Below are positions 10,800-19,620 of a DNA stretch of 52,058 nucleotides, piece after piece. Location of the stretch: contig JANEMA010000004.1 in the NCBI GenBank assembly GCA_024510845.1, forward strand, positions 1 to 52,058. Reading direction: 5' to 3'. Origin of the DNA: Gammaproteobacteria bacterium (GTDB lineage: Bacteria > Pseudomonadota > Gammaproteobacteria > Chromatiales > Chromatiaceae). The translations under genes and the position numbers were made by a program. Under the pieces are notes generated by a model. That model saw only the letters and a program-made list of their open reading frames with translations, did no database searches and was not told the DNA's origin. How positions within the stretch are numbered: the first letter of the stretch is position 1; each line of letters starts with the position of its first letter.

Positions 10800-12248
10800 T
10801 CAGACCAGCACGACGTCGTATTGCTCCTGGGTGTAGAGCGCCTCGGCCTGCAACTTGACGGGCTTGCCGATGAACTGCTCCAGTTCGGCGAGGTTCTGCG
10901 ATTCCTCGTCGAGCAGGCGGTCGATCACATCGGGCACAGCGAGCACCAGCAGCTGTTCGACATCGAACTGGCGCGCCTCACGCAGGATCTCTCGGAAGAT
11001 CTCATAGCAGGTGGTCTCGGCGGTCTTGATCGAGCCCCGACCTCGGCAGGTGGGACAGGTCTCGCACAATATATGTTCGAGTGATTCGCGGGTGCGCTTG
11101 CGCGTCATCTCCACCAGACCCAGCGCAGAGACCTCGGAGATATGGGTCTTGGCATGATCGCGTGCCAGACAGCGTTCGAGCACACGGATCACCTGGCGCT
11201 TGTGCTCGAGATCGGTCATGTCGATGAAGTCGATGATGATGATCCCCCCCAGGTTGCGCAGCCGCAGCTGGCGGCAGATGGCCTGTGTCGCCTCGAGGTT
11301 GGTCTTGAAAATGGTCTCCTCGAGGGTGCGATGGCCGACGAATGCACCAGTGTTGACGTCGATGGTGGTCATCGCCTCGGTCTGATCGATCACCAAATGG
11401 CCGCCGGACTTGAGTTCGACCGTGCGGCGCAGGGCCTTCTGTATCTCGTCCTCCACGCCGTAGAGATCAAAGAGGGGACGCTCGCCCGGGTAGCACTCGA
11501 TCTGGATGTCGGCATCGGGCAGGAACTTGTGGGCGAACTGGCGCGCCTTCTCGAAGGTGGAACGCGAGTCGATGCGCACACGTTCAACATCGGGGCCAAC
11601 CAGATCGCGCAACGCGCGCAGGCCCAGGGGAAGATCCTCGTGCAGCACTTCGACCGCCCTGACGTTGCGCGCTTTCTCCTCGATGGATTGCCACAGACGT
11701 TGCAGGTAGAGCATGTCCTGACACAGGAACTGATCGCCAATACCCTCGGCGGCAGTGCGCGCGATGAAGCCGGCCGGCAGTTCCGACTCTGCGACGAAAC
11801 GGACGAGGACTTCGCGCAGGCGCGCGCGTTCATCCTCGTCCTCGATCTTCTGCGAAACTCCCACGCTGCGCATATTGGGCATGAACACCATGTAACGCGA
11901 GGGGATGGAGACATTGGTGGTCAGGCGCGCACCCTTACTGCCGAGCGGATCCTTGACCACTTGCACCACGATCTCGCCACTCTCACGCACCAATTCGGTG
12001 ATCGGCTGCTCGCGTCCCGATGTGCAGTAGATGTCGGAGGCATGCAGAAAGGCCGCGCGTTCCAGGCCAATGTCGACGAAAGCAGCCTGCATGCCTGGCA
12101 GTACCCGGCAGACCTTTCCCTTGTAGATATTGCCCACCAGGCCGCGGCGTGCCGTGCGCTCGATGATGACCTCCTGTGCCACACCGTTTTCGATCACGGC
12201 GACACGGGTCTCGGGCGGGGTGACGTTGATCAGGATTTCTTCGCTCAT
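10800..12248 (-). CDS. rng: Ribonuclease G
   Basis: A 482-residue endoribonuclease of the RNase E/G family, which processes the 5' end of 16S rRNA and degrades mRNA. An S1 RNA-binding domain spans ~36-75 (GLVGNIYKGKVCRVLPGMQAAFVDIG). The RNase E/G catalytic core carries TIDVNTGAFVG and IIIDFIDM, whose Asp residues bind magnesium. The CPTCRGRG motif near ~405 is the zinc link. The RNase E C-terminal scaffold is absent, as expected for RNase G. Upstream lies the decayed maf gene. Confidence 0.95.
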   Translation of the reverse strand: MSEEILINVTPPETRVAVIENGVAQEVIIERTARRGLVGNIYKGKVCRVLPGMQAAFVDIGLERAAFLHASDIYCTSGREQPITELVRESGEIVVQVVKDPLGSKGARLTTNVSIPSRYMVFMPNMRSVGVSQKIEDEDERARLREVLVRFVAESELPAGFIARTAAEGIGDQFLCQDMLYLQRLWQSIEEKARNVRAVEVLHEDLPLGLRALRDLVGPDVERVRIDSRSTFEKARQFAHKFLPDADIQIECYPGERPLFDLYGVEDEIQKALRRTVELKSGGHLVIDQTEAMTTIDVNTGAFVGHRTLEETIFKTNLEATQAICRQLRLRNLGGIIIIDFIDMTDLEHKRQVIRVLERCLARDHAKTHISEVSALGLVEMTRKRTRESLEHILCETCPTCRGRGSIKTAETTCYEIFREILREARQFDVEQLLVLAVPDVIDRLLDEESQNLAELEQFIGKPVKLQAEALYTQEQYDVVLV

Positions 12249-12401
12249 GAACTCAGTTTAACCCGAATATCTCACCAGTCGACCAACGCTCTCCACCCGA
12301 GAATCTGAACAACGAGCAATAATGGAAATCAAAGGGAGGCATCGCCGATTGCCATGACAAGGTATCCAGTGGGCTGCCAGGGTATCAGGCAGTACCGGGG
12401 T

Positions 12402-12797
12402 TTACCTCCCTGTGATCGTTGGGAAATCAGGGAGTGCCCGCATCAGAGGCAGAGCAGACCGGCCGTCGGCCAGCAACCGTGCCATCTCCCCATGGGGTCC
12501 GGGTAGCTGCCCTCGATTATGTTCGACGAGCACTGCACCCAATCCCTGGATGACATGGCCGCAGAGCTTGTCTGCCGGTTCGTCCGTGGCCCAATAGCGC
12601 GCGGCATTCTCGTGCCCGACAAGAACGGAAGTGAAACCGGCTGATCGAGAGGGCCCGGCCTTCGTGGTTTCCGGCCAAGGCCACGGCGGTCAGTACCCCG
12701 TGTCCCCGTCCGCGTACACGGGAGCGACACGGAAATCGATACCGATCTGGCGCAGTAGCTCGGTACGGCAGGGAAATTGTGAGGCGAGGATCAGCAT
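12402..12797 (-). pseudogene. maf: Decayed maf (nucleotide pyrophosphatase)
   Basis: Three frames together spell a broken Maf protein. Frame 1 starts at 12797 with [20 protein letters not shown], the canonical Maf N-terminus, and stops after 35 codons. A second frame continues with VLTAVALAGNHEGRALS and SRFHFR, matching the Maf middle. A third gives ARYWATDEPADKLCGHVIQG and LGAVLVEHNRG, the Maf C-terminal region, ending at TAA 12402-12404. The central ~60 residues (the GADTVV region) are missing. Its ATG overlaps the rlmH stop (TGATG), and it lies upstream of rng, the usual maf position. Maf proteins hydrolyse non-canonical or excess nucleoside triphosphates. Confidence 0.88.
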
Positions 12798-13267
12798 CAA
12801 GCACGATGATAGGGATGGTTGGCGAGAATACTCCAGGCACGGTAGATCTGCTCGGCGACGATCACCCGTACCAGGGGGTGTGGCAGGGTCAGTGGCGAGA
12901 GCGACCATTGCTGTGCAGCTGCTTTGCGGGTGGCCTCCGACAACCCTTCCGGGCCGCCGACCAGCAGGGCCACATCGCTGCCGCCGGCCAGCCATTTTTC
13001 GACCTGGCCGGCCAATTGCCCGGTGGACCAAGGGCTGCCGTTCACTTCCAGGGCGATCACGCGCACACCCTTGGGGATGGCCGCCAGCATGCGCTCGCCT
13101 TCCTCACGCACCGCGCGCGCGGTGTCGGCACCCTTGCCGCGCTGTCCCGGAGTGATCTCGACCAACTGGAGGGCACATTCGCGCGGCAGGCGACGAGCAT
13201 ACCCGGCATAGCTTTCCTGCACCCAGCCTGGCATGCGTTCACCAACCGCGATCAAGTGGATCTTCAT
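12797..13267 (-). CDS. rlmH: 23S rRNA pseudouridine-1915 N3-methyltransferase RlmH
   Basis: A 156-residue SPOUT methyltransferase that methylates pseudouridine 1915 of 23S rRNA in the assembled ribosome. The N-terminus [16 protein letters not shown], the knot region [11 protein letters not shown] and the C-terminal [20 protein letters not shown] with NHPYHRA are diagnostic. The start at 13267 overlaps the CDF transporter stop (ATGA), and the stop overlaps the start of the maf remnant. Length matches the family. Confidence 0.95.
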   Translation of the reverse strand: MKIHLIAVGERMPGWVQESYAGYARRLPRECALQLVEITPGQRGKGADTARAVREEGERMLAAIPKGVRVIALEVNGSPWSTGQLAGQVEKWLAGGSDVALLVGGPEGLSEATRKAAAQQWSLSPLTLPHPLVRVIVAEQIYRAWSILANHPYHRA

Positions 13268-14196
13268 GCGGGAGCGACCTGCCCAACGCGCGGTGTCAGG
13301 GATTCGGCCTCGATGAATACCTTCTTCACCTCGGGCCAACGCGCCTTGATGGCGTAATCGATGCGCGCGATGGTGTGCTCGATGGTGCTGGCGTCCAGAT
13401 CGTCGCGGAAGTCGACCGTCATGGTCACCAACACAAAATCCGGTCCCATGTGCATGGTCAACAGTTCCTTGATGGCTTCGACCTCCGGCTCGGCCAAGAC
13501 CAGATCGCGAATACCGGCGACCACTTCTCTGTTGGCGCTCTCACCGATCAGCAACCCCTTGGCCTCGATCGCCAGCCAGATGGCTGTGGCACCCAGGATC
13601 AGGCCGATGACCACCGAAGCCTGACCATCGAACCAGAGAATGCCGGTGAGCTGGGCGCTGGCGATGCCGGCCAATGCCACCAGCAGGCCCAACAGGGCAG
13701 CCAGATCCTCGAACAGCACCACGAACATCGACGGATCCTTGCCACGCTGCACGGCTTCGATATAGCCCATCTGTCCCCGAGTCTTGTCGAACTCGCGCAG
13801 CGCGAACCACCAGGTACCACCTTCGAAGACGATGGACAACCCGAGCACAACGTAGTTGATCAGCGAGTTGGTGACTGGCCTGGGGTCGAGCATGTGGTGG
13901 ATGCCTTCGTAGATGGAAACACCGGCGCCAACCGCGAAGATGAGAATGGCCACCACGAAACTCCAGAAGTAGATCTCCTTGCCATGTCCGAAGGGAAATC
14001 GTGCATCTGGAGGACGTTTGGCACGATGTATGCCATAGAGCAGCAACCCCTGGTTGCCGGTATCCACCAGCGAGTGGATACCCTCCGAAAGCATGGCTGA
14101 ACTTCCGGTGAAGGCAGCAGCGGTGAACTTGGTGATGGCGATGGCGGTGTTGCCCGCCAGCGCAGCGAGAATGACCTTGGTGCTGGAACCTGCCAT
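13264..14196 (-). CDS. Cation diffusion facilitator, ZnT9-like branch
   Basis: A 310-residue inner-membrane transporter of the CDF family, expected to export divalent metal (zinc or similar) by proton antiport. The TM2 metal-site region reads [34 protein letters not shown] follows, and TM5 has [33 protein letters not shown] and [10 protein letters not shown] precede the cytoplasmic C-terminal domain (residues ~215-310). EDLAALLG and [10 protein letters not shown] suggest the SLC30A9/ZnT9-like subgroup rather than FieF. The start at 14196 gives the normal family N-terminus. The longer open frame to 14538 runs into degraded sequence. Confidence 0.88.
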   Translation of the reverse strand: MAGSSTKVILAALAGNTAIAITKFTAAAFTGSSAMLSEGIHSLVDTGNQGLLLYGIHRAKRPPDARFPFGHGKEIYFWSFVVAILIFAVGAGVSIYEGIHHMLDPRPVTNSLINYVVLGLSIVFEGGTWWFALREFDKTRGQMGYIEAVQRGKDPSMFVVLFEDLAALLGLLVALAGIASAQLTGILWFDGQASVVIGLILGATAIWLAIEAKGLLIGESANREVVAGIRDLVLAEPEVEAIKELLTMHMGPDFVLVTMTVDFRDDLDASTIEHTIARIDYAIKARWPEVKKVFIEAESLTPRVGQVAPA

Positions 14197-15205
14197 GAAC
14201 CCTGTCCCTGTGAGCCGGACATGGATTCTATCAGCTGGCTGATATGGCCTCCCAATCGATCGTGGTGACGACCTGCTTGATGAGACAGAACCACAACGGC
14301 TGGACTGTCTCCCGGAATGAATCCGTTCGGACAGAACGGGGTGGGCCAGGGTAGTTGGCGGCATCGAAGCTGTGGATTGAAGACGCGCCTGATACGCTCG
14401 ATCTCGCCGAGCAGTTCGCTCATGTGGCGGCTGTGGCCGTGTGAGCGATAACGGTCTATGTGGTTGTCGGCGAGGGACTCGAAAAGCCTGCCACCGAGAC
14501 AGGCAGGGTAGTCTGTCCAGGACCCCATTCAGGCGCAAGCGGCAACCAGTGGCATGGAACCGGCCACTGGAGGGCCGAAAATGTCTCGCCGGCTATGCGT
14601 TTGGCGATCGCCGGTTCCGCATGCAGTTCGGGAAAGTCGGGGATATTGTCATCGCGTTCTGTCATGGTGCTGACGGCACCGAAGTGCCTCAGCGCGTCTG
14701 CATACGGAGTCCATATTGGATCGCAGATCGGATGGTCATGCGTGTGACCACGCCAAGTGGAACTGCATCATCTGTTCAAGGCTTATGCCATCGATGTACT
14801 CCACCTGGATCGAAAATAGTGTTTGTTTGCACTGAGCATAACGAAACGACCGCTACCCACCAAGGGGAGCGAAGTGAAGGCGGGTACCTCTTCGGCAGGA
14901 GCGAGGCGAGACGGCCTGTCCGGTATGTACTTGCGCGCCAGCGAGAAAACAAGGTGAACATCTGAACAGCAGCATCAAGCCATTTGCGAACGTCGTCCTG
15001 TGCCGTGAACCAGCGGAGCGTGGCACAAGGCAACGAATACAGGGCGATCGGAGCCACGAATGGCCAAATCGTGGATCGAGTCGATGTTCAGGGGGAATGG
15101 GATATTCCAAAACCTCTCACGAGATCGAAAGATTCTCTGTATTTTCTCTCCTTGACGGGTAGCGTAGGAAGAGCCTCATTTTCCAGGACACCCGAAATTC
15201 TGGAA
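14197..15205. other. Intergenic region with a decayed ORF
   Basis: About 1 kb without an intact gene. On the minus strand, ~14245-14660, two frames can be joined by one frameshift into a protein-like stretch: MTERDDNIPDFPELHAEPAI continuing to ADNHIDRYRSHGHSR and LGEIERIRRVFNPQLRC. I cannot assign it to a family. A short repeat copy lies at 14851-14888. The remaining sequence shows no promoter or RNA gene I can support. Confidence 0.4.
14851..14888 (+). repeat. Short palindromic repeat, copy A
   Basis: The sequence runs from CGCTACCCACCAAGGG to GAGCGAAGTGAAGGCGGGTA. It closely matches the reverse complement of 22774-22811, with about three mismatches and one indel. The ends (TACCC.CC and GGCGGGTA) are inverted, as in REP- or MITE-like intergenic elements. 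Confidence 0.6.
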
Positions 15206-15685
15206 TCACGGATCCAGGTCAAGGCGGCTTTCCGCTTTTCGCTTCGCTTCAGCTGCCTTTTTTGCTTTTTCTTCCTGAGCATGGAGTGCTTCAAATTCGG
15301 CCATTGAACACTTACGTTGAATGGCTGTCTTCTCCAAAGCCTCAACTTCACCTTTCAGGCGAGCATATTCTGCAGCCTGAGGCCCATCCCCGCCTTCCAG
15401 GGCAAACAGGATTGGCCAAAACAAAACCAGGCCAACAGCCATTTGGGCCTGATCATCCGAGGCGATTTTGTCCAATTCAGAATAAAGCACGCTGCTTCGG
15501 TGCGATATGCGATGGAGTTCGGCAGATATCTGATCGCAATCATATTCCCGGTATTCCAGAGGTGACACATATTGCATTTGAATTTCCTGTGGCTTGGAGG
15601 CACAGCCGGCTAACAGCCCTGCTGTAATCGCTACAGCACATGCACATGGGACAGCCAGAAATTTGGCATTCTTTGTCATCGACAT
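15206..15685 (-). CDS. Small lipoprotein
   Basis: A 159-residue protein with a lipoprotein signal peptide. A basic MTKNAKF is followed by the hydrophobic AVAITAGLLAGC lipobox, with the lipid-bearing Cys at about residue 28. The mature part contains SPLEYREYDCDQISAELHRI, a hydrophobic segment (MAVGLVLFWPILFALEGG), EYARLKGEVEALEKTAIQRK and a C-terminal Lys/Ala/Glu-rich helix. Small lipoproteins with this layout are common and mostly uncharacterised. The start at 15685 is supported by GAGGAA six bases upstream. It lies downstream of the Qmo/Hdr terminator and so is probably transcribed separately. Confidence 0.8.
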   Translation of the reverse strand: MSMTKNAKFLAVPCACAVAITAGLLAGCASKPQEIQMQYVSPLEYREYDCDQISAELHRISHRSSVLYSELDKIASDDQAQMAVGLVLFWPILFALEGGDGPQAAEYARLKGEVEALEKTAIQRKCSMAEFEALHAQEEKAKKAAEAKRKAESRLDLDP

Positions 15686-15713
15686 GAATTCTTCCTCATT
15701 TCGTGGTGGCGAC

Positions 15714-15738
15714 AAAAAAGGCCCGCTCGGGGCGGGCC
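15714..15738 (-). terminator. Intrinsic terminator of the qmo-hdr operon
   Basis: Read on the minus strand, a perfect GGCCCGC/GCGGGCC stem (15738-15732 with 15726-15720) with a 5-base loop is followed by TTTTTT (15719-15714). It lies 26 bp downstream of the hdrB stop. Confidence 0.9.
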
Positions 15739-15763
15739 TGTGGGTCGGAAGAATTGACGGTTT

Positions 15764-16663
15764 CTACTTGCCGACGATGTCTTCCAGCTTCTTGGCCTTG
15801 ATGATCTGCCCATCGAGAGCAGCATCCTCTGCCGAGCGGCCGTAGGCCACGCCGATGAGCTGGCTGTAATAGACCACCGGCATCTCGAACTTGGTGCCGA
15901 AACGCTCGTTGATCTGGTCCTGGTAGATCTCCACATTGGCCTGGCAGAGCGGACAGGGAGTGGCGATCATGTCAGCACCGTTGTCGTAGGCGGCCTCGAT
16001 GATACCCTTGATCATCTCCTGCGATTTCTCCGGCTCGGAGAAGGCCAGGGCGCCGCCGCAACACTGCACCTTCTTCTCGTAGGTGGTGATGGCGTCCCCG
16101 CCCAGCGACTCGACCATCTTGTCCAGGTACATGGGGTTTTCGAAGGACTCGCCGTCGATGCCGAAGGGACGGTTGGTCTGGCAGCCGACGTAACCCGCGA
16201 TCTTCACGCCTTCGAGCGGCTTCTTCACGCCTTCGGCCAGCTTGTCGTAGCCGATGTCCTCGATCAGCACCTCGCACATGTGGCGGATCGGAGTCTGGTT
16301 GGTCATCTTCAGGTTGGCCTCGGCGAGCACCGTGTTGGCCTCCTGGAAGAAGTTCTCGTCGTCCTTGAAGCGTTCCGCGGCCTCTTTGGTGGCCAGCCAA
16401 CAGGCTGCGCAGGTGGCAACGATGTCCTGGCCGGGGTTATGTTCCTCCGACAGGGCGATATTGCGTGCCGACAGGGCCATGCGCGGCAGCACGCCGCCGC
16501 TGCCGTAGCCGATAGAGGCCGAGCAGCAGTTCCAATCGGGGATCTCATTGAGTTTGACATCCAGTTCTTCGCACATGGTATCGATGGAGCGCTTCAGGTT
16601 TGACGAAGACGCGCCATCCTGCGAGGAGCAACCGGGGTAATAGGAATATTCGTACTTAGCCAT
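15764..16663 (-). CDS. hdrB: HdrB-like heterodisulfide reductase subunit B
   Basis: A 299-residue soluble protein with two CCG (cysteine-rich) domains. Motif 1 comprises Cys12, Cys45-Cys46 and Cys84/Cys87 (TCAACWLA). Motif 2 comprises Cys160, Cys200-Cys201 (QCCGGALAFSEPEKS) and Cys236/Cys239 (TPCPLCQANVE). In methanogen HdrB these motifs bind non-cubane 4Fe-4S clusters that cleave disulfides. In sulfur bacteria the QmoAB-associated copy is thought to link the complex to an electron donor or acceptor in place of membrane-bound QmoC. The start is supported by GGAG seven bases upstream. It is the last gene of the operon, directly before the terminator. Confidence 0.92.
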   Translation of the reverse strand: MAKYEYSYYPGCSSQDGASSSNLKRSIDTMCEELDVKLNEIPDWNCCSASIGYGSGGVLPRMALSARNIALSEEHNPGQDIVATCAACWLATKEAAERFKDDENFFQEANTVLAEANLKMTNQTPIRHMCEVLIEDIGYDKLAEGVKKPLEGVKIAGYVGCQTNRPFGIDGESFENPMYLDKMVESLGGDAITTYEKKVQCCGGALAFSEPEKSQEMIKGIIEAAYDNGADMIATPCPLCQANVEIYQDQINERFGTKFEMPVVYYSQLIGVAYGRSAEDAALDGQIIKAKKLEDIVGK

Positions 16664-16675
16664 GCTGATGCTCCA

Positions 16676-17299
16676 TTACTTGTTGGCGTTGAGCCTTGCC
16701 AATTCGATCTCTTCGGCCTTCTTGATCATCTTCTGCAGACCGGAGGTATCCTCAACGCCATGGCCACCGAAGAACTCGGCCGGACTCATGCGCTTGGCCT
16801 TCATCATGTTCATGCCAAGCTTCTGGTTGGCCAGCGCGTTCTTGACACCCTGACCAAAGCCGTCCTTGAAGTAAAGCGACAGACCGAGCTTGAGCTCGTT
16901 GACCCGGCCGCGCTTCATCATGTTGTTCCAGAAGATCTCCGAGAACTGCGAGGTCGGCTGGTTCCTGGGGGCCAGACCCAGGCGCTTCGCATAGGTGGCC
17001 AGGCCGTGCATGATGTGGGTGATGGGCAGCTCGCGCGGGCAGCGCACGATGCAGTTGTAGCAGGAGGTGCACATCCACATCGAATCGGAGCTGAGGACTT
17101 CGTCGCGCTTGCCGGCGCGAATCATCATGAAGATTTCCTGCGGCGGGTGTGCCCAGTGGGGGCCGAGCGGGCAGGAGCCCGAGCACACGCCACACTGCAT
17201 GCACATCTTCACCCAGTGGCCTTCTTCCACGTTCGCAACGACTTCCTTGAGGAAGTCGTTGCGATACTTCTCGACCATTGCTGTGTTCATATCGCTCAT
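16676..17299 (-). CDS. hdrC: HdrC-like iron-sulfur subunit
   Basis: A 207-residue protein with two 4Fe-4S ferredoxin motifs: CMQCGVCSGSCP (Cys33, 36, 39, 43) and CTSCYNCIVRCP (Cys77, 80, 83, 87). The helical remainder contains THIMHGLATYAKRLGL and a charged C-terminus. It passes electrons between the flavin subunits and HdrB. Unlike QmoC, it has no fused heme-b membrane domain. It lies between qmoB (20-bp gap) and hdrB (12-bp gap). Confidence 0.92.
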   Translation of the reverse strand: MSDMNTAMVEKYRNDFLKEVVANVEEGHWVKMCMQCGVCSGSCPLGPHWAHPPQEIFMMIRAGKRDEVLSSDSMWMCTSCYNCIVRCPRELPITHIMHGLATYAKRLGLAPRNQPTSQFSEIFWNNMMKRGRVNELKLGLSLYFKDGFGQGVKNALANQKLGMNMMKAKRMSPAEFFGGHGVEDTSGLQKMIKKAEEIELARLNANK

Positions 17300-17319
17300 T
17301 GCTTACGTCTCCCTCAAGG

Positions 17320-19617
17320 TCAGAACTTGAATGGGCTCAGGCCCACCCGCTCGATCACCTCTTCCATCTCCCTGATCAGGCGCGGTGCGCGCTCGATGTC
17401 GGTGATGGCCACCTCGTGCACTGCGACACGGTCGGGTTCGAGGTTGAGGGTCTGCAGGGTGTCGCCGACCTTGCGCATGCGCTCTGCCGCCATGGTCGAG
17501 CCGCGCACGAAGTGACACTGGTAGTCGTCACCGCGCTTGCAGCCCATCATGATGACGCCGTCATAGCCACTGTTCATGGAGTCGTTGATCCAGGACAGCG
17601 AGACCGAACCCAGGCAGCGCACCGGGATCACGCGTGCCCAGGGGCTGATTTCCTGGCCACTCATGGCCGCCTGATCGAGTGCCGGATAGGCATCGTTCTC
17701 GCAGGCCAGCACCAGGATACGCGGCTTCTCCTCGAACTCGTCAGGGATATCAACGTTCTTGAGCTGCTGCCCGACAGTGTCGATGGAGTAGTTGGCAAAC
17801 GAGATCACGCGCACCGGGCAGGCACCCATACAGGTGCCGCAACGGCGGCAACGCGATTCGTTGAACTGCGGGTAGCGCTGCTCGTCCTCGTTGATGGCGC
17901 CGAAGGGGCATTCCACGGTACAGCGTTTGCACTGGGTACAGCCTTCCTTGCGAAAGCGCGGGTAGGAAAGATCGCCGACACGCGGGTGAACCGCTTCGCC
18001 GTGCGTGGCGTGCACCGCTGCCTGGATGGCCTTCATGGCCGCACCGGTGGCATCGTCCTGCGCCTGCCTGATATCCATGGGGCGACGCACCGGGCCACAG
18101 GCATAGATGCCGGTGCGGCGGGTCTCGTAAGGGAAGCAGATGAAGTGCGAATCGGTGAAGCCCCACTTCAGCTGCGGCAGGTCAGTGCCCTGGCGGTAGT
18201 CCAGATTCAGGATGGATTCCACTGTGACTGCGGTCTCCGAGGCCATTTTTTCCTTGGCTTCTTCCCTGTCTTCGTCGGACATGCCCTCGAGCGACTCGTT
18301 GGCTGCATAGGGATCGGGACCCGCATTGGGCACCATACCGATATCCAGCACCACCAGATCCACCGGCAGTTCCACATCCTCGTCGAGGATCTTGTCCTTG
18401 AACCTGACAGTGGCGCCATTGCCGCCGTTGGCGACCTCGTTCACTTCCCCTTTGGTGAAGGTCACCATCTTCTGCTGGCCAGAGCGGTAGAAGTCCTCGC
18501 CGGCCGCGCCGGGAGTCCGCAGGTTGTTGTACAGGATGGTGGTATCGCAGTCGTCACCGTTCTGCGCCTTGAAGTACAGGGCCTGCTTGATTGATACCAG
18601 ATCGCCGATACCCGAGTGATAGGGCAGGTAGCCTTCCTTGTCGGAGGCCTGGCCGGCATTCTGCACGAAGGCAACCGATTTGACCTCCTTGCCGTCGGAC
18701 GGACGCTTGATCGGGCCATCGCCAGCCTCGCGAGCCATCTGTTCCAGCTCGACATTGGTGATCACGTCCGGGTGCTGGTGGCCGTATTTGGGCAGACTGT
18801 CGATGTCGAAAGGCTTCCATCCAGAGGCCTGGACGATGGCCCCATAGTTCTCGGTGACCAATTGTCCCGACTCGGTGGTGATGTCTGCCGAGAAGCGGCC
18901 CGGCGCACCCGAGGTGCGGGTCACCCGAGCGTTGAGGTGTACAGTGATCTTGTCGTTGGCCTCGACCTGGGCGATCAGGTCGGCCACGTCGTTGTCCACC
19001 GGCTCCGGCAAGTATGCGGTCAGGGTGTTGGGCGTGCCCTCGGGCGCTGCGCGGAAGGGGATGCGCTTGTGCCACCTGGCGGCCCAGCCGCCGAGCTGAC
19101 CCTCCTTCTCGACGATATGGCAGTGAAAGCCGGCCGCGGCTGCCTCCAGAGCAGCGGTCATGCCGCTCACTCCACCACCGACAATCAGGATGTTTTCCAC
19201 GCAGCCCTGTTCTCCGGATGGCTGCGAAACCTCCATGAAACGCACCTCGGCACAGGCCATGCGGATGTAGTCGTCGGCCATCTCCTGGGTGGTTTCCTGG
19301 TGTTCATCACCCTCGGGGCGGGCCCAGATGACGCCCTCGCGCAGGTTGGCGCGGCTCATGGCCACGGTCGGGAAGTGGAAGGCCTCGATCTTGGCGCGAC
19401 GCGAGCAGGCCGCAATCATGATGTGGTTTACACCGTCGTTGTCGATGGCGTTCTGGATCATCGCCACGCCTTCCTTGCTGCAGAGCATCTCGTGCGTCTG
19501 GCACGACGGCATCTTGCCGTCACGGGTGGCGGTCATCTCGAGCTGCTTGACATCCAGGCGGTCGCCGATACCACAGCCGGTGCAGGTGAAGGCGGCAAAT
19601 TTCTTTTCGTCTGACAT
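17320..19617 (-). CDS. qmoB: QmoB-like HdrA/MvhD fusion flavoprotein
   Basis: A 765-residue HdrA-like protein. The N-terminal cysteine region begins FTCTGCGIGDRLD. An FAD-binding Rossmann motif NILIVGGGVSGMTAALEAAA lies at ~142-161. Two 4Fe-4S motifs at ~555-605 are CTQCKRCTVECP and CRRCGTCMGACP. The C-terminal MvhD/FrhD-like domain carries ILVLACENDAYPALDQA, VRCLGSVSLSWI and GVIMMGCKRGDDYQC. This order is that of QmoB, which in known complexes exchanges electrons with APS reductase. It starts 4 bp after the qmoA stop with GAGGG upstream. No aprA or aprB gene is in the window. Confidence 0.92.
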   Translation of the reverse strand: MSDEKKFAAFTCTGCGIGDRLDVKQLEMTATRDGKMPSCQTHEMLCSKEGVAMIQNAIDNDGVNHIMIAACSRRAKIEAFHFPTVAMSRANLREGVIWARPEGDEHQETTQEMADDYIRMACAEVRFMEVSQPSGEQGCVENILIVGGGVSGMTAALEAAAAGFHCHIVEKEGQLGGWAARWHKRIPFRAAPEGTPNTLTAYLPEPVDNDVADLIAQVEANDKITVHLNARVTRTSGAPGRFSADITTESGQLVTENYGAIVQASGWKPFDIDSLPKYGHQHPDVITNVELEQMAREAGDGPIKRPSDGKEVKSVAFVQNAGQASDKEGYLPYHSGIGDLVSIKQALYFKAQNGDDCDTTILYNNLRTPGAAGEDFYRSGQQKMVTFTKGEVNEVANGGNGATVRFKDKILDEDVELPVDLVVLDIGMVPNAGPDPYAANESLEGMSDEDREEAKEKMASETAVTVESILNLDYRQGTDLPQLKWGFTDSHFICFPYETRRTGIYACGPVRRPMDIRQAQDDATGAAMKAIQAAVHATHGEAVHPRVGDLSYPRFRKEGCTQCKRCTVECPFGAINEDEQRYPQFNESRCRRCGTCMGACPVRVISFANYSIDTVGQQLKNVDIPDEFEEKPRILVLACENDAYPALDQAAMSGQEISPWARVIPVRCLGSVSLSWINDSMNSGYDGVIMMGCKRGDDYQCHFVRGSTMAAERMRKVGDTLQTLNLEPDRVAVHEVAITDIERAPRLIREMEEVIERVGLSPFKF

Positions 19618-19620
19618 GGA

